Of a stretch of 64,000 nucleotides of DNA, positions 19,399 through 27,267 are shown in pieces. Positions within the stretch are counted from its first letter, which is position 1. The number at the start of each line of letters is the position of its first letter. The notes beneath the pieces are model-generated. The model made no database searches. It was not told the DNA's origin and saw only the letters and a list, made by a program, of their open reading frames with translations. Made by a program: the position numbers and the translations under genes. The DNA is taken from positions 1 through 64,000 of the forward strand of contig CAYLUS010000003.1 in assembly GCA_964386975.1 (NCBI GenBank), in the 5' to 3' direction. This stretch comes from UBA6136 sp964386975. GTDB taxonomy: Bacteria; Pseudomonadota; Gammaproteobacteria; Methylococcales; Methylococcaceae.

Positions 19399-20388
19399 TC
19401 AAGGGTCAGGGTCCGACTCGTGGGTCTGGATATCGCCAGAGGCTTCGCTCTCGATCCCGTATTTCTGCATCCGGTACAACAGCGTATCCCTTGAGATCCC
19501 CAAGAGCCTTGCTGCTTTGGAACGATTTCCCTGCCCCCGCTCAAGGGCTTGTCGAATGAGATCCGTCTCTACCGCCTCAAGCGTCAGACCGCCCTCTGGA
19601 AGACTGATTTCAGGCGGGCGCTCTTGAACGCCGGTCACGATTTCGGCCGGCAACATCGTCTCATCGACGATTTGCCCGGCACAGAGGATGCACAAGCGCT
19701 CACAGACATTTCGCAGTTCACGGATATTGCCAGGCCACGGGTAATGCATCAGCCGTTGCATGGCTGATTTGCCAATTTTGGGCGGATCAATTCCATGCCG
19801 GGCACTGAATCCCCCCATGAAATGCTTGAGCAGCGCCTCAAGATCATCCAGCCGCTCTCTTAGCGGGGGAATTTCAAGTGGCACGACATTGAGTCGGTAA
19901 TAGAGGTCACGTCGGAATTCCCCCTGTTCGATGCGCTCCATCAGACGGGCATTGGTGGCGGCCACGATTCGAACGTCGATGATTTGCGAGGCAGTCTCCC
20001 CCACCGGTTGGATTTCACCGGTTTCCAGAAAGCGGAGAAACTTGGCCTGGAGGGACAGCGGCATGGAGTCGATTTCATCGAGAAACACAGTGCCACCATG
20101 CGCGGATTTCAGTCGCCCGATCTTGGTCTCGGTCGCACCCGTGAATGACCCTCGACGATGCCCGAAAAGTTCAGATTCGGCCAGTGTCTCTGGGAGTGCG
20201 GCGCAATTGATCGTGACGAATGGATGGTCCTGGCGGCGACTATATTCGCGGATGACACCGGCCATCAACTCTTTGCCGGTGCCGGTCTCTCCCATGATCA
20301 AAACCGTCGCATCGGTTGCCGCGACCATACGGGCGCAGCGCAATAGCGCCTCGAAATTGGGCGACTGGCCGATGAGTCGTTGCAACAT
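19399..20388 (-). CDS. Sigma-54 activator lacking a sensory domain
   Basis: AAA+ enhancer-binding protein that remodels sigma-54 RNA polymerase. 329 residues: the AAA+ domain begins almost at once (GETGTGKE at 33-40, VFLDEIDSM Walker B), and a Fis-type helix-turn-helix ends it (NRSKAARLLGISRDTLLYRM). No receiver, GAF or PAS domain precedes, an architecture like PspF, which is controlled by a partner protein. The sigma-54 contact loop, normally GAFTGA, reads GSFTGA at 80-85. Its start is 13 bp downstream of the TauE/SafE-like gene, so the two are likely co-transcribed. Target genes are unknown; I found no convincing -24/-12 promoter nearby. Confidence 0.9.
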   Translation of the reverse strand: MLQRLIGQSPNFEALLRCARMVAATDATVLIMGETGTGKELMAGVIREYSRRQDHPFVTINCAALPETLAESELFGHRRGSFTGATETKIGRLKSAHGGTVFLDEIDSMPLSLQAKFLRFLETGEIQPVGETASQIIDVRIVAATNARLMERIEQGEFRRDLYYRLNVVPLEIPPLRERLDDLEALLKHFMGGFSARHGIDPPKIGKSAMQRLMHYPWPGNIRELRNVCERLCILCAGQIVDETMLPAEIVTGVQERPPEISLPEGGLTLEAVETDLIRQALERGQGNRSKAARLLGISRDTLLYRMQKYGIESEASGDIQTHESDPDP

Positions 20389-20401
20389 GAGGGCGGCCGG
20401 A

Positions 20402-21139
20402 TCAGGGGGTCAGGTCATGCACCACAGCGTGATGAACCAGCGGATTGAGTCCAGGTGCTACGGCTAGAAGGGCCAATGCAATGAGGGTGCAGCCGGCCAT
20501 CTGGCGAAAGGCACCCAGGGATGAAATGCGGACCAGCAGGGAGGTCATGACCCCCACGCTCAGGACAGCGGGCACCGTTCCAAGGCCGAAGAAAGCCATG
20601 GTCATCGCACTTCGAAAGGTATCACCAGTGGTTGCCGAAAGGGCCAATGCCGTATAAACCAGGCCACAGGGCATCCAGCCCCAGACCATCCCAAAAACGA
20701 GGGCGCGGGGAAGCGTCTCGACCGGAATGAGCTTTCGGCCAGAGGGTTCGATCCAGCGCCAGATCAGTCCACCGGCTTTTTCAATATAGGCAAATCGTGG
20801 AAACCAACCGGCAATGTAGAGCCCTGCCCCCAGCATGATTAATCCCGAGAGCACCTGCAAAAAACGATGTCCGGCACCATCACCAAAGGGCATGGTCAAG
20901 GCCTGATGCAAGAGGCCAGCGAGATAACCGGCCATCGCATAACTCAGAACCCGACCGGTGTTGTAGCTCAGCACATAGAGAAACAACAGACGCTTGTTGT
21001 CCCGAATCTCCTTTTTAAGACTCAAGGTCAGCGCGCCCACGATCGATCCACACATCCCAAGACAATGAAGGCTGGTAAAAAAGCCCATCAGGAAGGCGAC
21101 GAACAGGGATGAATTGAAACTGGCGTCAAAGTGAAGCAT
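20402..21139 (-). CDS. TauE/SafE-like (UreH-type) membrane protein
   Basis: 245 residues with six to seven hydrophobic segments. The first carries GFFTSLHCLGMCGSIVGAL, the CxxxC-containing motif of the 'sulfite exporter TauE/SafE family' subgroup that is found with cytochrome oxidase and copper-handling genes, and a later one repeats the pattern FGMVWGWMPCGLVYTALALS. Members have been tied to cytochrome maturation, metal delivery or thiol-electron transport across the inner membrane. No oxidase or copper genes adjoin it here, so the substrate cannot be assigned. Upstream neighbour in a probable two-gene unit with the sigma-54 activator. Confidence 0.8.
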   Translation of the reverse strand: MLHFDASFNSSLFVAFLMGFFTSLHCLGMCGSIVGALTLSLKKEIRDNKRLLFLYVLSYNTGRVLSYAMAGYLAGLLHQALTMPFGDGAGHRFLQVLSGLIMLGAGLYIAGWFPRFAYIEKAGGLIWRWIEPSGRKLIPVETLPRALVFGMVWGWMPCGLVYTALALSATTGDTFRSAMTMAFFGLGTVPAVLSVGVMTSLLVRISSLGAFRQMAGCTLIALALLAVAPGLNPLVHHAVVHDLTP

Positions 21140-21540
21140 GAGATAAATCCGGTGTCCTGCACATTCTCGAAGGGGCTATCGCCTGCCTTTAGCGCTCCCG
21201 ATTCACCGGCACACAGAGAATCCCCTGACGCCCATCGGCCCAAACCAAGCGCATGGATGCCATTGAGCATCATGAAGCCCCGAACTACTGGCAATTTCCG
21301 GGCCGAAATGTGGCCTTTTGAAAAATGCTGATAAGAAATCGCCCTGAACGGGCATGGATGGGCGGGGAAACGCTCACCGGACGGGCGTCTGGGGAAAGGA
21401 GCCCGCCTCAAAAACGATACGGGGGCAAAACCACGGTTTCGGTCGGCTCCGGCACTCAGAACCGGTGTTAGGTCAAATGACGCAGACCCTAGGATCGGGG
21501 GTGCGTGATATCCCCTATTCGCCGGGGCATATGAGAAGCA
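21140..21540. other. Intergenic region, 401 bp
   Basis: Between two minus-strand genes; it should hold the promoter of the TauE/SafE-like gene and the 3' end of the cis/trans isomerase transcript. A bulged hairpin (ATATCCCC against GGGGCATAT, 21508-21532) lies just after the isomerase stop without a T-run. A 107-codon minus frame here (21088-21411) overlaps the next gene and is not protein-like. Confidence 0.45.
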
Positions 21541-23898
21541 CTAGCGGTTTTCATAGCGGTTCAAGTCAAACAGCGCACCCTCGACAGGCTGCAAACGGCG
21601 ATAGTCGGCAACCAGCCGGTCGTTGTGAGTCCAGAACTCAGGGTTTGTCCTTCGCACCGCATAGCGGGCCGCGAGCACCCGGTAGTCCTGCTCGTTGGTC
21701 AGCGTTGCAACCTTGCCGACAAAATCCGGGAGCTCTTGGGCTTTGAGTCGAAAGTAGACATTCGGGTAGGCGCCGATAAAACCCTTGGCCAGCGTTAACG
21801 TGTCCTCATCCGGGCGCCGGGAGTCGCTTCCGGCGAACAACTCGGCAATGTTGCTGTGGGCACTGTTTCGAAGTAGGGAGTAATGATGAAGATGACCTGC
21901 CCCATCTTCCAGCGTGAGAAAGCTGACCTCGGCCAGATAGGAGAGCGAGCGACCCTTGAGGCCCGACAACTGCCTGAGAGCAGGGTCTGCAAGGGCATCG
22001 ATCTCCCTGTCACCCAACGCCCGCGAATGGTCGAGGATCTTCGCAACCCGCTGGCGCCAGAGCCCATACGCTTCTGAAAGCGTGTCGTCGGTCTTGTAGA
22101 CGACTAAGGTCTCCTGATCATAGTAGGCCTTGGTACCGGAGAGGTAGCTCTTGACGTCATCGCCCGCATCCCGGTACCAGAAATCGCGCACCCGATCCCG
22201 GTCGTTCCGGGGCAGCACGGTCAGAAAGTTCTGCTCACCCTCCATCCTGAGGAAATCCATGTAGAGGCGGGATTGCAGTTGATGCGCAAGATTGCCGAAG
22301 ACGTCAAACCCTGCAACCAGCAGGTAGTGAATACGCTCAAACACTGCATAGCCGATGATCAAAGCGGTCTGGGGCTTTTCCCCCAGAAGACCGAATTCAA
22401 CCGAGGCGCTGTCAAAATGCCGAAAAACCGTCAGCGCTGCGTTGGGATTGCTTCCATCACCATCCCATAACATCGAGAAACTGACCCGGTCCTGACCGGC
22501 AAGAAGATGGGAGAGATAGGCCGATTTTCGCGCAAGGTAATAGGATTGCTGCTTGGAATAACCGATCCATTTGAACAAAGAGGCATCAGAGGACTGATCG
22601 GTAGGCAGATCAATCTGCGCCAGAGCATCGGTCAGGAAGCCCTCCCCCTTGGCTTCCGGGGGGCTTGAGGGATCGACAAATCCCACCCAGAAATAATCGG
22701 TAATCACCCCAAGGGCCGTTTGTCCCCTGCAGGACGGGCCCTTGATGAAGCCCATGACGTAAAAGCGGGCATCATCGAGCATAAACCGGTACCTCGAAAG
22801 GACCGGGATCGCCTGATAGGCAATAAAGGGATTGACCATGCCGTCTTTACCGTAGTCCGGAAGGCGCGGGACCGTGTAAGGCAAATCGATGAACCAGCCC
22901 TTAAGACGCTGCATCCGTGCAGGGTCAAGGCGCAAGGGCAAGAGGGTCTTGGCAACGGGGGTGGCTTCTTGGAGGCGAAAGCGATAGTAGACCCGATCGT
23001 TGCCCGGATCATCGGTTGGGCGACGCGTTGCAATCAGATCGATGGGCCCTGGGGCGGGTGTCCTTGATCGGACCAGTTCGTAGTAGCGTCCATTGAGGGT
23101 CGAGGGGAACTGAATATCCCCCAGAAACCAGTGCTCAAAGACATAGCGCGCCATCAGTTGCGATTTGGGATCCCCTGCATTGAGAAAGGCTTCCCACTGG
23201 GCAATCGCGGCTTGGTCCTGAGCCGGCAGCGCTGAAGGGTAAGGCCCGGGTGCACCACCTTCGATCCAGCGCATCACGATCGCGTGTTCTTCCTTGGAAA
23301 GGCCCGGAAATCCATAAGGCATGCCCCATTCAGGATGTTCGCTGCGATAGCCTTCAAAGGTCTCAATGCCGGGACAATGGGCATCGCGATCCAGTCGGAA
23401 GTCATAGCGATTTTCCGGCAAGGCACCCAGCGTAGGTGCCGGCGTCTCCTGCTTAAGCTCCAGAAGGCGCGCCAGAACCGAGGCCTCGCGATTAGCCGTT
23501 GGCGTTGGCTCTCGTTCGTTGAGCACCGGGAAAAAGCCCTTGTTGCGCCACTCAAGGTTGGTTTTGGCATCAACGAACAGCCGGCTCGGTTCGGCCGGCT
23601 TCAGACGCGCTGGATCATAGACGGGCAATTTGCTGCCACCGCGCGTTACGCCTGGGTAGCTTCCGAGCTGCAGTTGACAGGGTGCGTCGTAACAGGAATG
23701 ACAGACCACACAGCGACTATCAAGAATCGGCTTGATCTCGCGACTGAAGTCCGGTGCGGAGGCAAGGGTTGGATGCGGTCCATCAAATCGCTGAGGGTCA
23801 GAGGCGCCATAGCGCGCATCCCATTCACGCAGGCCAATACCGGCACACCCAATCAGAACCAGAGTCAGAAAAAGCGCCGCAAGCGATTTGAGGGTCAT
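21541..23898 (-). CDS. cti: Fatty acid cis/trans isomerase
   Basis: Periplasmic haem-c enzyme that converts cis to trans unsaturated acyl chains in membrane phospholipids, stiffening the membrane under solvent or heat stress. 785 residues, normal length. The N-terminus looks like a lipoprotein signal (LVLIGCAG, Cys18) or an anchored signal, and the haem site CVVCH is at 63-67. Long stretches such as DFRTVPGD are absent but family phrases are clear: FPSTLNGRYYELVRSRTPAPGP, FERIHYLLVAGFDVFGN and NVYFRLK. Follows the MDR dehydrogenase gene by 58 bp on the same strand, so they may be co-transcribed. Confidence 0.92.
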   Translation of the reverse strand: MTLKSLAALFLTLVLIGCAGIGLREWDARYGASDPQRFDGPHPTLASAPDFSREIKPILDSRCVVCHSCYDAPCQLQLGSYPGVTRGGSKLPVYDPARLKPAEPSRLFVDAKTNLEWRNKGFFPVLNEREPTPTANREASVLARLLELKQETPAPTLGALPENRYDFRLDRDAHCPGIETFEGYRSEHPEWGMPYGFPGLSKEEHAIVMRWIEGGAPGPYPSALPAQDQAAIAQWEAFLNAGDPKSQLMARYVFEHWFLGDIQFPSTLNGRYYELVRSRTPAPGPIDLIATRRPTDDPGNDRVYYRFRLQEATPVAKTLLPLRLDPARMQRLKGWFIDLPYTVPRLPDYGKDGMVNPFIAYQAIPVLSRYRFMLDDARFYVMGFIKGPSCRGQTALGVITDYFWVGFVDPSSPPEAKGEGFLTDALAQIDLPTDQSSDASLFKWIGYSKQQSYYLARKSAYLSHLLAGQDRVSFSMLWDGDGSNPNAALTVFRHFDSASVEFGLLGEKPQTALIIGYAVFERIHYLLVAGFDVFGNLAHQLQSRLYMDFLRMEGEQNFLTVLPRNDRDRVRDFWYRDAGDDVKSYLSGTKAYYDQETLVVYKTDDTLSEAYGLWRQRVAKILDHSRALGDREIDALADPALRQLSGLKGRSLSYLAEVSFLTLEDGAGHLHHYSLLRNSAHSNIAELFAGSDSRRPDEDTLTLAKGFIGAYPNVYFRLKAQELPDFVGKVATLTNEQDYRVLAARYAVRRTNPEFWTHNDRLVADYRRLQPVEGALFDLNRYENR

Positions 23899-23956
23899 GG
23901 GACCATCCCGTCAGTCAATTCGACCCGTCAGAGGCCATCTGTTGGGTCAAAAGACA

Positions 23957-24967
23957 CTAGAAGCTCAGGCAAATCTTGCCGAAGTGGCGCTGGCTTTCAA
24001 GAAACTGAAAGCCTTCGACCATCGACTCCAGGGGATACGTCTCGGCAATCACCGGTTTCAGTCGGTTCTGGTCTATGGCCCGGATCATTTCCATCTGCTG
24101 CCAACGGCTGCCCACCAACACACCCTGGAGGCGGATCTGTTTTAAAAGGGCCGGCAGAAAATTCAAGTCCACCGTCATCCCGCTCAGGATCCCCACAAGG
24201 GAGATATGCCCACCGACCCGGGTGGCATTGATCGACTCCGGGAGAGTGACCGTTCCAGCGACATCGAGGGTGTGGTCCGCGCCGCGACCATCGGTCAACT
24301 CGAGTACACGGTCAGACCAGATCGGTGTGGTTCGGTAATTGATGACCGCATCGGCGCCATGAGCTAGTAGCGATGCTTCTTTGGCCTCCGATCCAGTGGT
24401 TGCAATGACCCGCGCGCCGGCCATCTTGGCAAATTGCAGGGCAAAGATGGAGACACCACCGGTTCCCTGCACGACCAGGGTATCCCCCGGCTTGATCGCG
24501 GTATCGACCATGAGACAGCGCCAGGCGGTCAGTGCGGCTGTGGTCAGGGTGGCAGATTCTGTATGCGTGAACGTTTTAGGCGCATGCGTAAAGTTGCAGG
24601 TCGGCAGGGTCACCCATTCCCGGGCATAGCCATCAACCCCATCTCCCGGCACCGTCCGGAAGTCGCTAAAGAAGGGATCCCCTCGATCCCAGCCGGGGAA
24701 AAACACACTGACAACTGCATCTCCCGCCTTGAAGTCGGTTACCTCAGCGCCGATCTCGACTACTTCACCAGCGCCATCGGCCATCGGAATGCGGGGTTCA
24801 GATGGACCCCAAAGTCCGCTCACCACCGCATAATCATGGTAATTCAGGGAATTGGCCCGGATTCTGACCGTGATCTCATGCGGTCCCGGCTTTTTCGCCT
24901 GATAAGTCCCCATGCTCACCGATGCATAGCCACCGCCTGCGCCAACAAACACTGCACGACCGTCCAC
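23957..24967 (-). CDS. MDR-superfamily NAD(P)-dependent alcohol dehydrogenase / quinone reductase
   Basis: Medium-chain dehydrogenase of 336 residues. GroES-like N-terminal fold (ANSLNYHDYAVVSG, ADGAGEVVEIGAEVTDFKAGD) and a Rossmann domain with GTGGVSIFALQFAKMAGARVIATTGS. The catalytic-zinc ligands of classic alcohol dehydrogenases are not evident, which favours the zinc-free quinone-reductase-like branch, though annotation pipelines often call it zinc-binding. The start is GTG 24967, supported by AAGGAG eight bases upstream. Sits between a small lipoprotein gene and cti on the same strand. A link to detoxifying reactive carbonyls during membrane stress is plausible but unproven. Confidence 0.85.
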   Translation of the reverse strand: MDGRAVFVGAGGGYASVSMGTYQAKKPGPHEITVRIRANSLNYHDYAVVSGLWGPSEPRIPMADGAGEVVEIGAEVTDFKAGDAVVSVFFPGWDRGDPFFSDFRTVPGDGVDGYAREWVTLPTCNFTHAPKTFTHTESATLTTAALTAWRCLMVDTAIKPGDTLVVQGTGGVSIFALQFAKMAGARVIATTGSEAKEASLLAHGADAVINYRTTPIWSDRVLELTDGRGADHTLDVAGTVTLPESINATRVGGHISLVGILSGMTVDLNFLPALLKQIRLQGVLVGSRWQQMEMIRAIDQNRLKPVIAETYPLESMVEGFQFLESQRHFGKICLSF

Positions 24968-24998
24968 GTTCTTCGCTCCTTCGAATCTGACCCACGCC

Positions 24999-25235
24999 CT
25001 ACTTGGGCACCGGCATTGTGTTAACGCCCATCTCCTGACACTGCTTACGCTTCATGAGCGCACCCGGAGAACCCATGGGGTATCGGTCCCGGCATTGGAT
25101 CTGAATTTTTTTCAGTTCGGTCGAGATTTGCTGGCGTTCCATCTGCTCATGCGCCGCCTGCTTTTGCTGTTTATCGGCGTCCGAGGCACAGGCAAACAGA
25201 ACAAGGCTCGATACGATCAGAATAAGTTGACGCAT
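24999..25235 (-). CDS. Small lipoprotein, unknown function
   Basis: 78 residues from the ATG at 25235, chosen because GGAG precedes it by six bases; a frame four codons longer exists. Lipoprotein signal MRQLILIVSSLVLFAC with the acylated Cys at 16, then a charged helical region (KQQKQAAHEQMERQQISTEL) and a C-terminal domain with two Cys (IQCRDRYPMG, RKQCQEMGV) that could form a disulfide. No family recognised. Lies 31 bp upstream of the MDR dehydrogenase in the same direction. Confidence 0.7.
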   Translation of the reverse strand: MRQLILIVSSLVLFACASDADKQQKQAAHEQMERQQISTELKKIQIQCRDRYPMGSPGALMKRKQCQEMGVNTMPVPK

Positions 25236-25417
25236 GAAGGACTCCAACGCTCATAAAGTGAAAAGGGCCAAAGATTCCGCTTCGAAGAGAGAACCCCGCC
25301 GAGACATCATACCGGTAGACGCCGGAAACTTGAGAGGAAATCCACAGCAAAATGCCCCCGTAGAGGGGGCACAGCAAAAAATTTTCCAGGCTGCGGAATG
25401 GAGTCTGTGGGGCGTGA

Positions 25418-25630
25418 TCAGCGCATCTGTCGCCAGCGATAGCGAACTTCGCCATCGTCGCAAATATAGCCGGCGCGGTTGCTTTTATCAGTCGCCGAAA
25501 GGGGCTTACAGCCGTGGGTATCCCGATAGGTTTCCCACTCATCTTCCCCGCGGCGATTATTGCCAAGCAAGAACGCATCGCCAAGGATGGCGGCGGCTAC
25601 ACAGCCAATCAGAATATGACTGGTTTTCAT
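25418..25630 (-). CDS. Small secreted or anchored protein, unknown function
   Basis: 70 residues. A hydrophobic N-terminus (HILIGCVAAAILGDAFLLG) is followed by a polar domain with a Cys pair (HGCKPLS and GYICDDGEVRYRWR). AGAGGTG stands eight to nine bases before the ATG. Nothing recognised. It reads away from the RTX gene, with 182 bp separating it from the lipoprotein gene downstream; that stretch (25236-25417) shows no gene. Confidence 0.6.
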   Translation of the reverse strand: MKTSHILIGCVAAAILGDAFLLGNNRRGEDEWETYRDTHGCKPLSATDKSNRAGYICDDGEVRYRWRQMR

Positions 25631-25890
25631 CGGATAGCACCTCTTAGTGGGAGTTTTTTAAAGGGTCATATGGACTTTTAAACGCGTCCAGCTCCAAACC
25701 AACAATGTCCCAGAAATAACTAGGACAGCACAAAACCCTTCGACAGCGTCTATCAGGCAAAGGTTCCGATTATGTGGCGACGACTCATAGGGTAGATGCC
25801 AAACTGCGATAAAAAAGGTTGGTTTACCTTGAATACCAGAGTGGCTAGGATCAATTCTTCACGAAACATCCCGCTGCCAGGAATACACCC

Positions 25891-27252
25891 ATGCTGATTC
25901 GATCGCTACCCCTTGTATTACTTGCTCTCGTTTCGGCCGCCCTTCATGCAGAAACCCCCACTTTCAACAAGGGAAAGGAACTGATTCTCCTCAATGTTTC
26001 AGGTCCGGGCGGTTTTGGCTACAACCAAATCTACGTAGCGGGCGGCACCAATCCAATCTCAGATCAGGCCTGGGAGACCTACGAAGCTGATTTTGGGTAT
26101 TTTAAAAATCCAACCCGCAGGGCACTTTTCGTGAACTCCCCGTTTCTCAGCAGCCCCACGTATCCCGATGGCGTCAAGGTCTATTACACCGATACCCAAG
26201 GCTATACCTGGTTGTGGAATACCCAGAATCGGATGGCGATCGACCCTTTTCCTCAGTCCAGCTACCCAAATATGACCCAATATCAGGCGGGCGGCACTGG
26301 CGCTAACCCCCCAGGAACCCTTCAGGTTTTTGTAAACTGGAAAAATCAGGTACAGACCTTTCCAAAACAGGAGGCATCCGGACAGGACATTGTTTATCAC
26401 TTCATCACCGACCCTAACGGTGATGAATTCATCCTTGGAGCCATCGACTACAGCTATGACACCCCCGAAAAGATTCAGGCCGAATTCGATCAGGTGCAAC
26501 TCCCGAAGGGGTGGTCAAAATCTTCCCGTGCCCTGAGCCAGGATCTGGTCACTGAACCCACCTATGCGAGTACGGGTGGTAATTATGAAGCAGAGTACAA
26601 CCAGCTCCGTGATGCCAATCTCAACAACTACTTTCAGATCCGCTTTTCCTCCAATGGCAACGGGGTTTACCAAAATGTCCCAGGCATGGCGATTTACGCC
26701 GGTAATGGCGATGAACGCCGCAATGGTACGGCAACAGCGGACTTCATCCATGGCGGAGCCGGCCATGATCTCCTCTACGGATACCAGAATTCCGACACGA
26801 TCTATGGCGATGATGGCAATGATCGTATTTTTGGAGGTCCCGACAATGATTACCTGTTCGGTGGGACAGGCAACGATCGAATGGATGGCCAACAAGGGCG
26901 GGACGCTATGACCGGAAACGAGGGTGCGGACACCTTCATGTTCACAACCCAAAGTTTTGGTAGCCAGACCCCTGATCAGGTGACGGATTACAGCTCAACC
27001 GATGGGGACAAGGTTTTTTTGTCATTGACCGTCTTCAAAAAACGGCAGGAACCCATTTTTATCAAATCAGTTGATTCCTCTATTCCCGCGTCGAAATGGC
27101 CGAAATTTCCCGCATTCTTGGTCTATGACACCAGCACAGGCTCACTTTATTACAATGCCAACGGATCACTACCAGGCTGGGGTGATGGTGGCCTGTTTGC
27201 CGTATTTGCAAATACCCCAACGCTGACTGAGTCTGACTTTCTTTTAAAGTAA
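25891..27252 (+). CDS. RTX-type calcium-binding protein with N-terminal signal peptide
   Basis: 453 residues. Signal peptide to ~20 (LLALVSAALHA). An unrecognised domain of ~260 residues follows (GKELILLNVSGPGGFGYNQIYVAGG; YHFITDPNGDEFILGAIDYS). Residues ~275-350 hold RTX nonapeptides: GGAGHDLLYG, YGDDGNDRIFGG, FGGTGNDRMDG, TGNEGADTFMF, which fold into a calcium-loaded beta roll. The C-terminal ~100 residues include the usual hydrophobic, type I-like ending (DFLLK). Having both a Sec signal and an RTX tail is unusual. AGGA precedes the ATG by eight bases. No type I secretion genes are in the window. Confidence 0.88.
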   Translation: MLIRSLPLVLLALVSAALHAETPTFNKGKELILLNVSGPGGFGYNQIYVAGGTNPISDQAWETYEADFGYFKNPTRRALFVNSPFLSSPTYPDGVKVYYTDTQGYTWLWNTQNRMAIDPFPQSSYPNMTQYQAGGTGANPPGTLQVFVNWKNQVQTFPKQEASGQDIVYHFITDPNGDEFILGAIDYSYDTPEKIQAEFDQVQLPKGWSKSSRALSQDLVTEPTYASTGGNYEAEYNQLRDANLNNYFQIRFSSNGNGVYQNVPGMAIYAGNGDERRNGTATADFIHGGAGHDLLYGYQNSDTIYGDDGNDRIFGGPDNDYLFGGTGNDRMDGQQGRDAMTGNEGADTFMFTTQSFGSQTPDQVTDYSSTDGDKVFLSLTVFKKRQEPIFIKSVDSSIPASKWPKFPAFLVYDTSTGSLYYNANGSLPGWGDGGLFAVFANTPTLTESDFLLK

Positions 27253-27267
27253 TGCATCAGACCCGTT

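Noticed and set aside
23284..24231. 315-codon open frame on the plus strand
   Set aside because: It covers the 5' part of cti and the 3' part of the dehydrogenase, both clear on the opposite strand; Arg/Ser-rich shadow.
25171..25584. 137-codon minus frame near the small lipoprotein
   Set aside because: Overlaps two better supported small genes in other frames; text is not protein-like.
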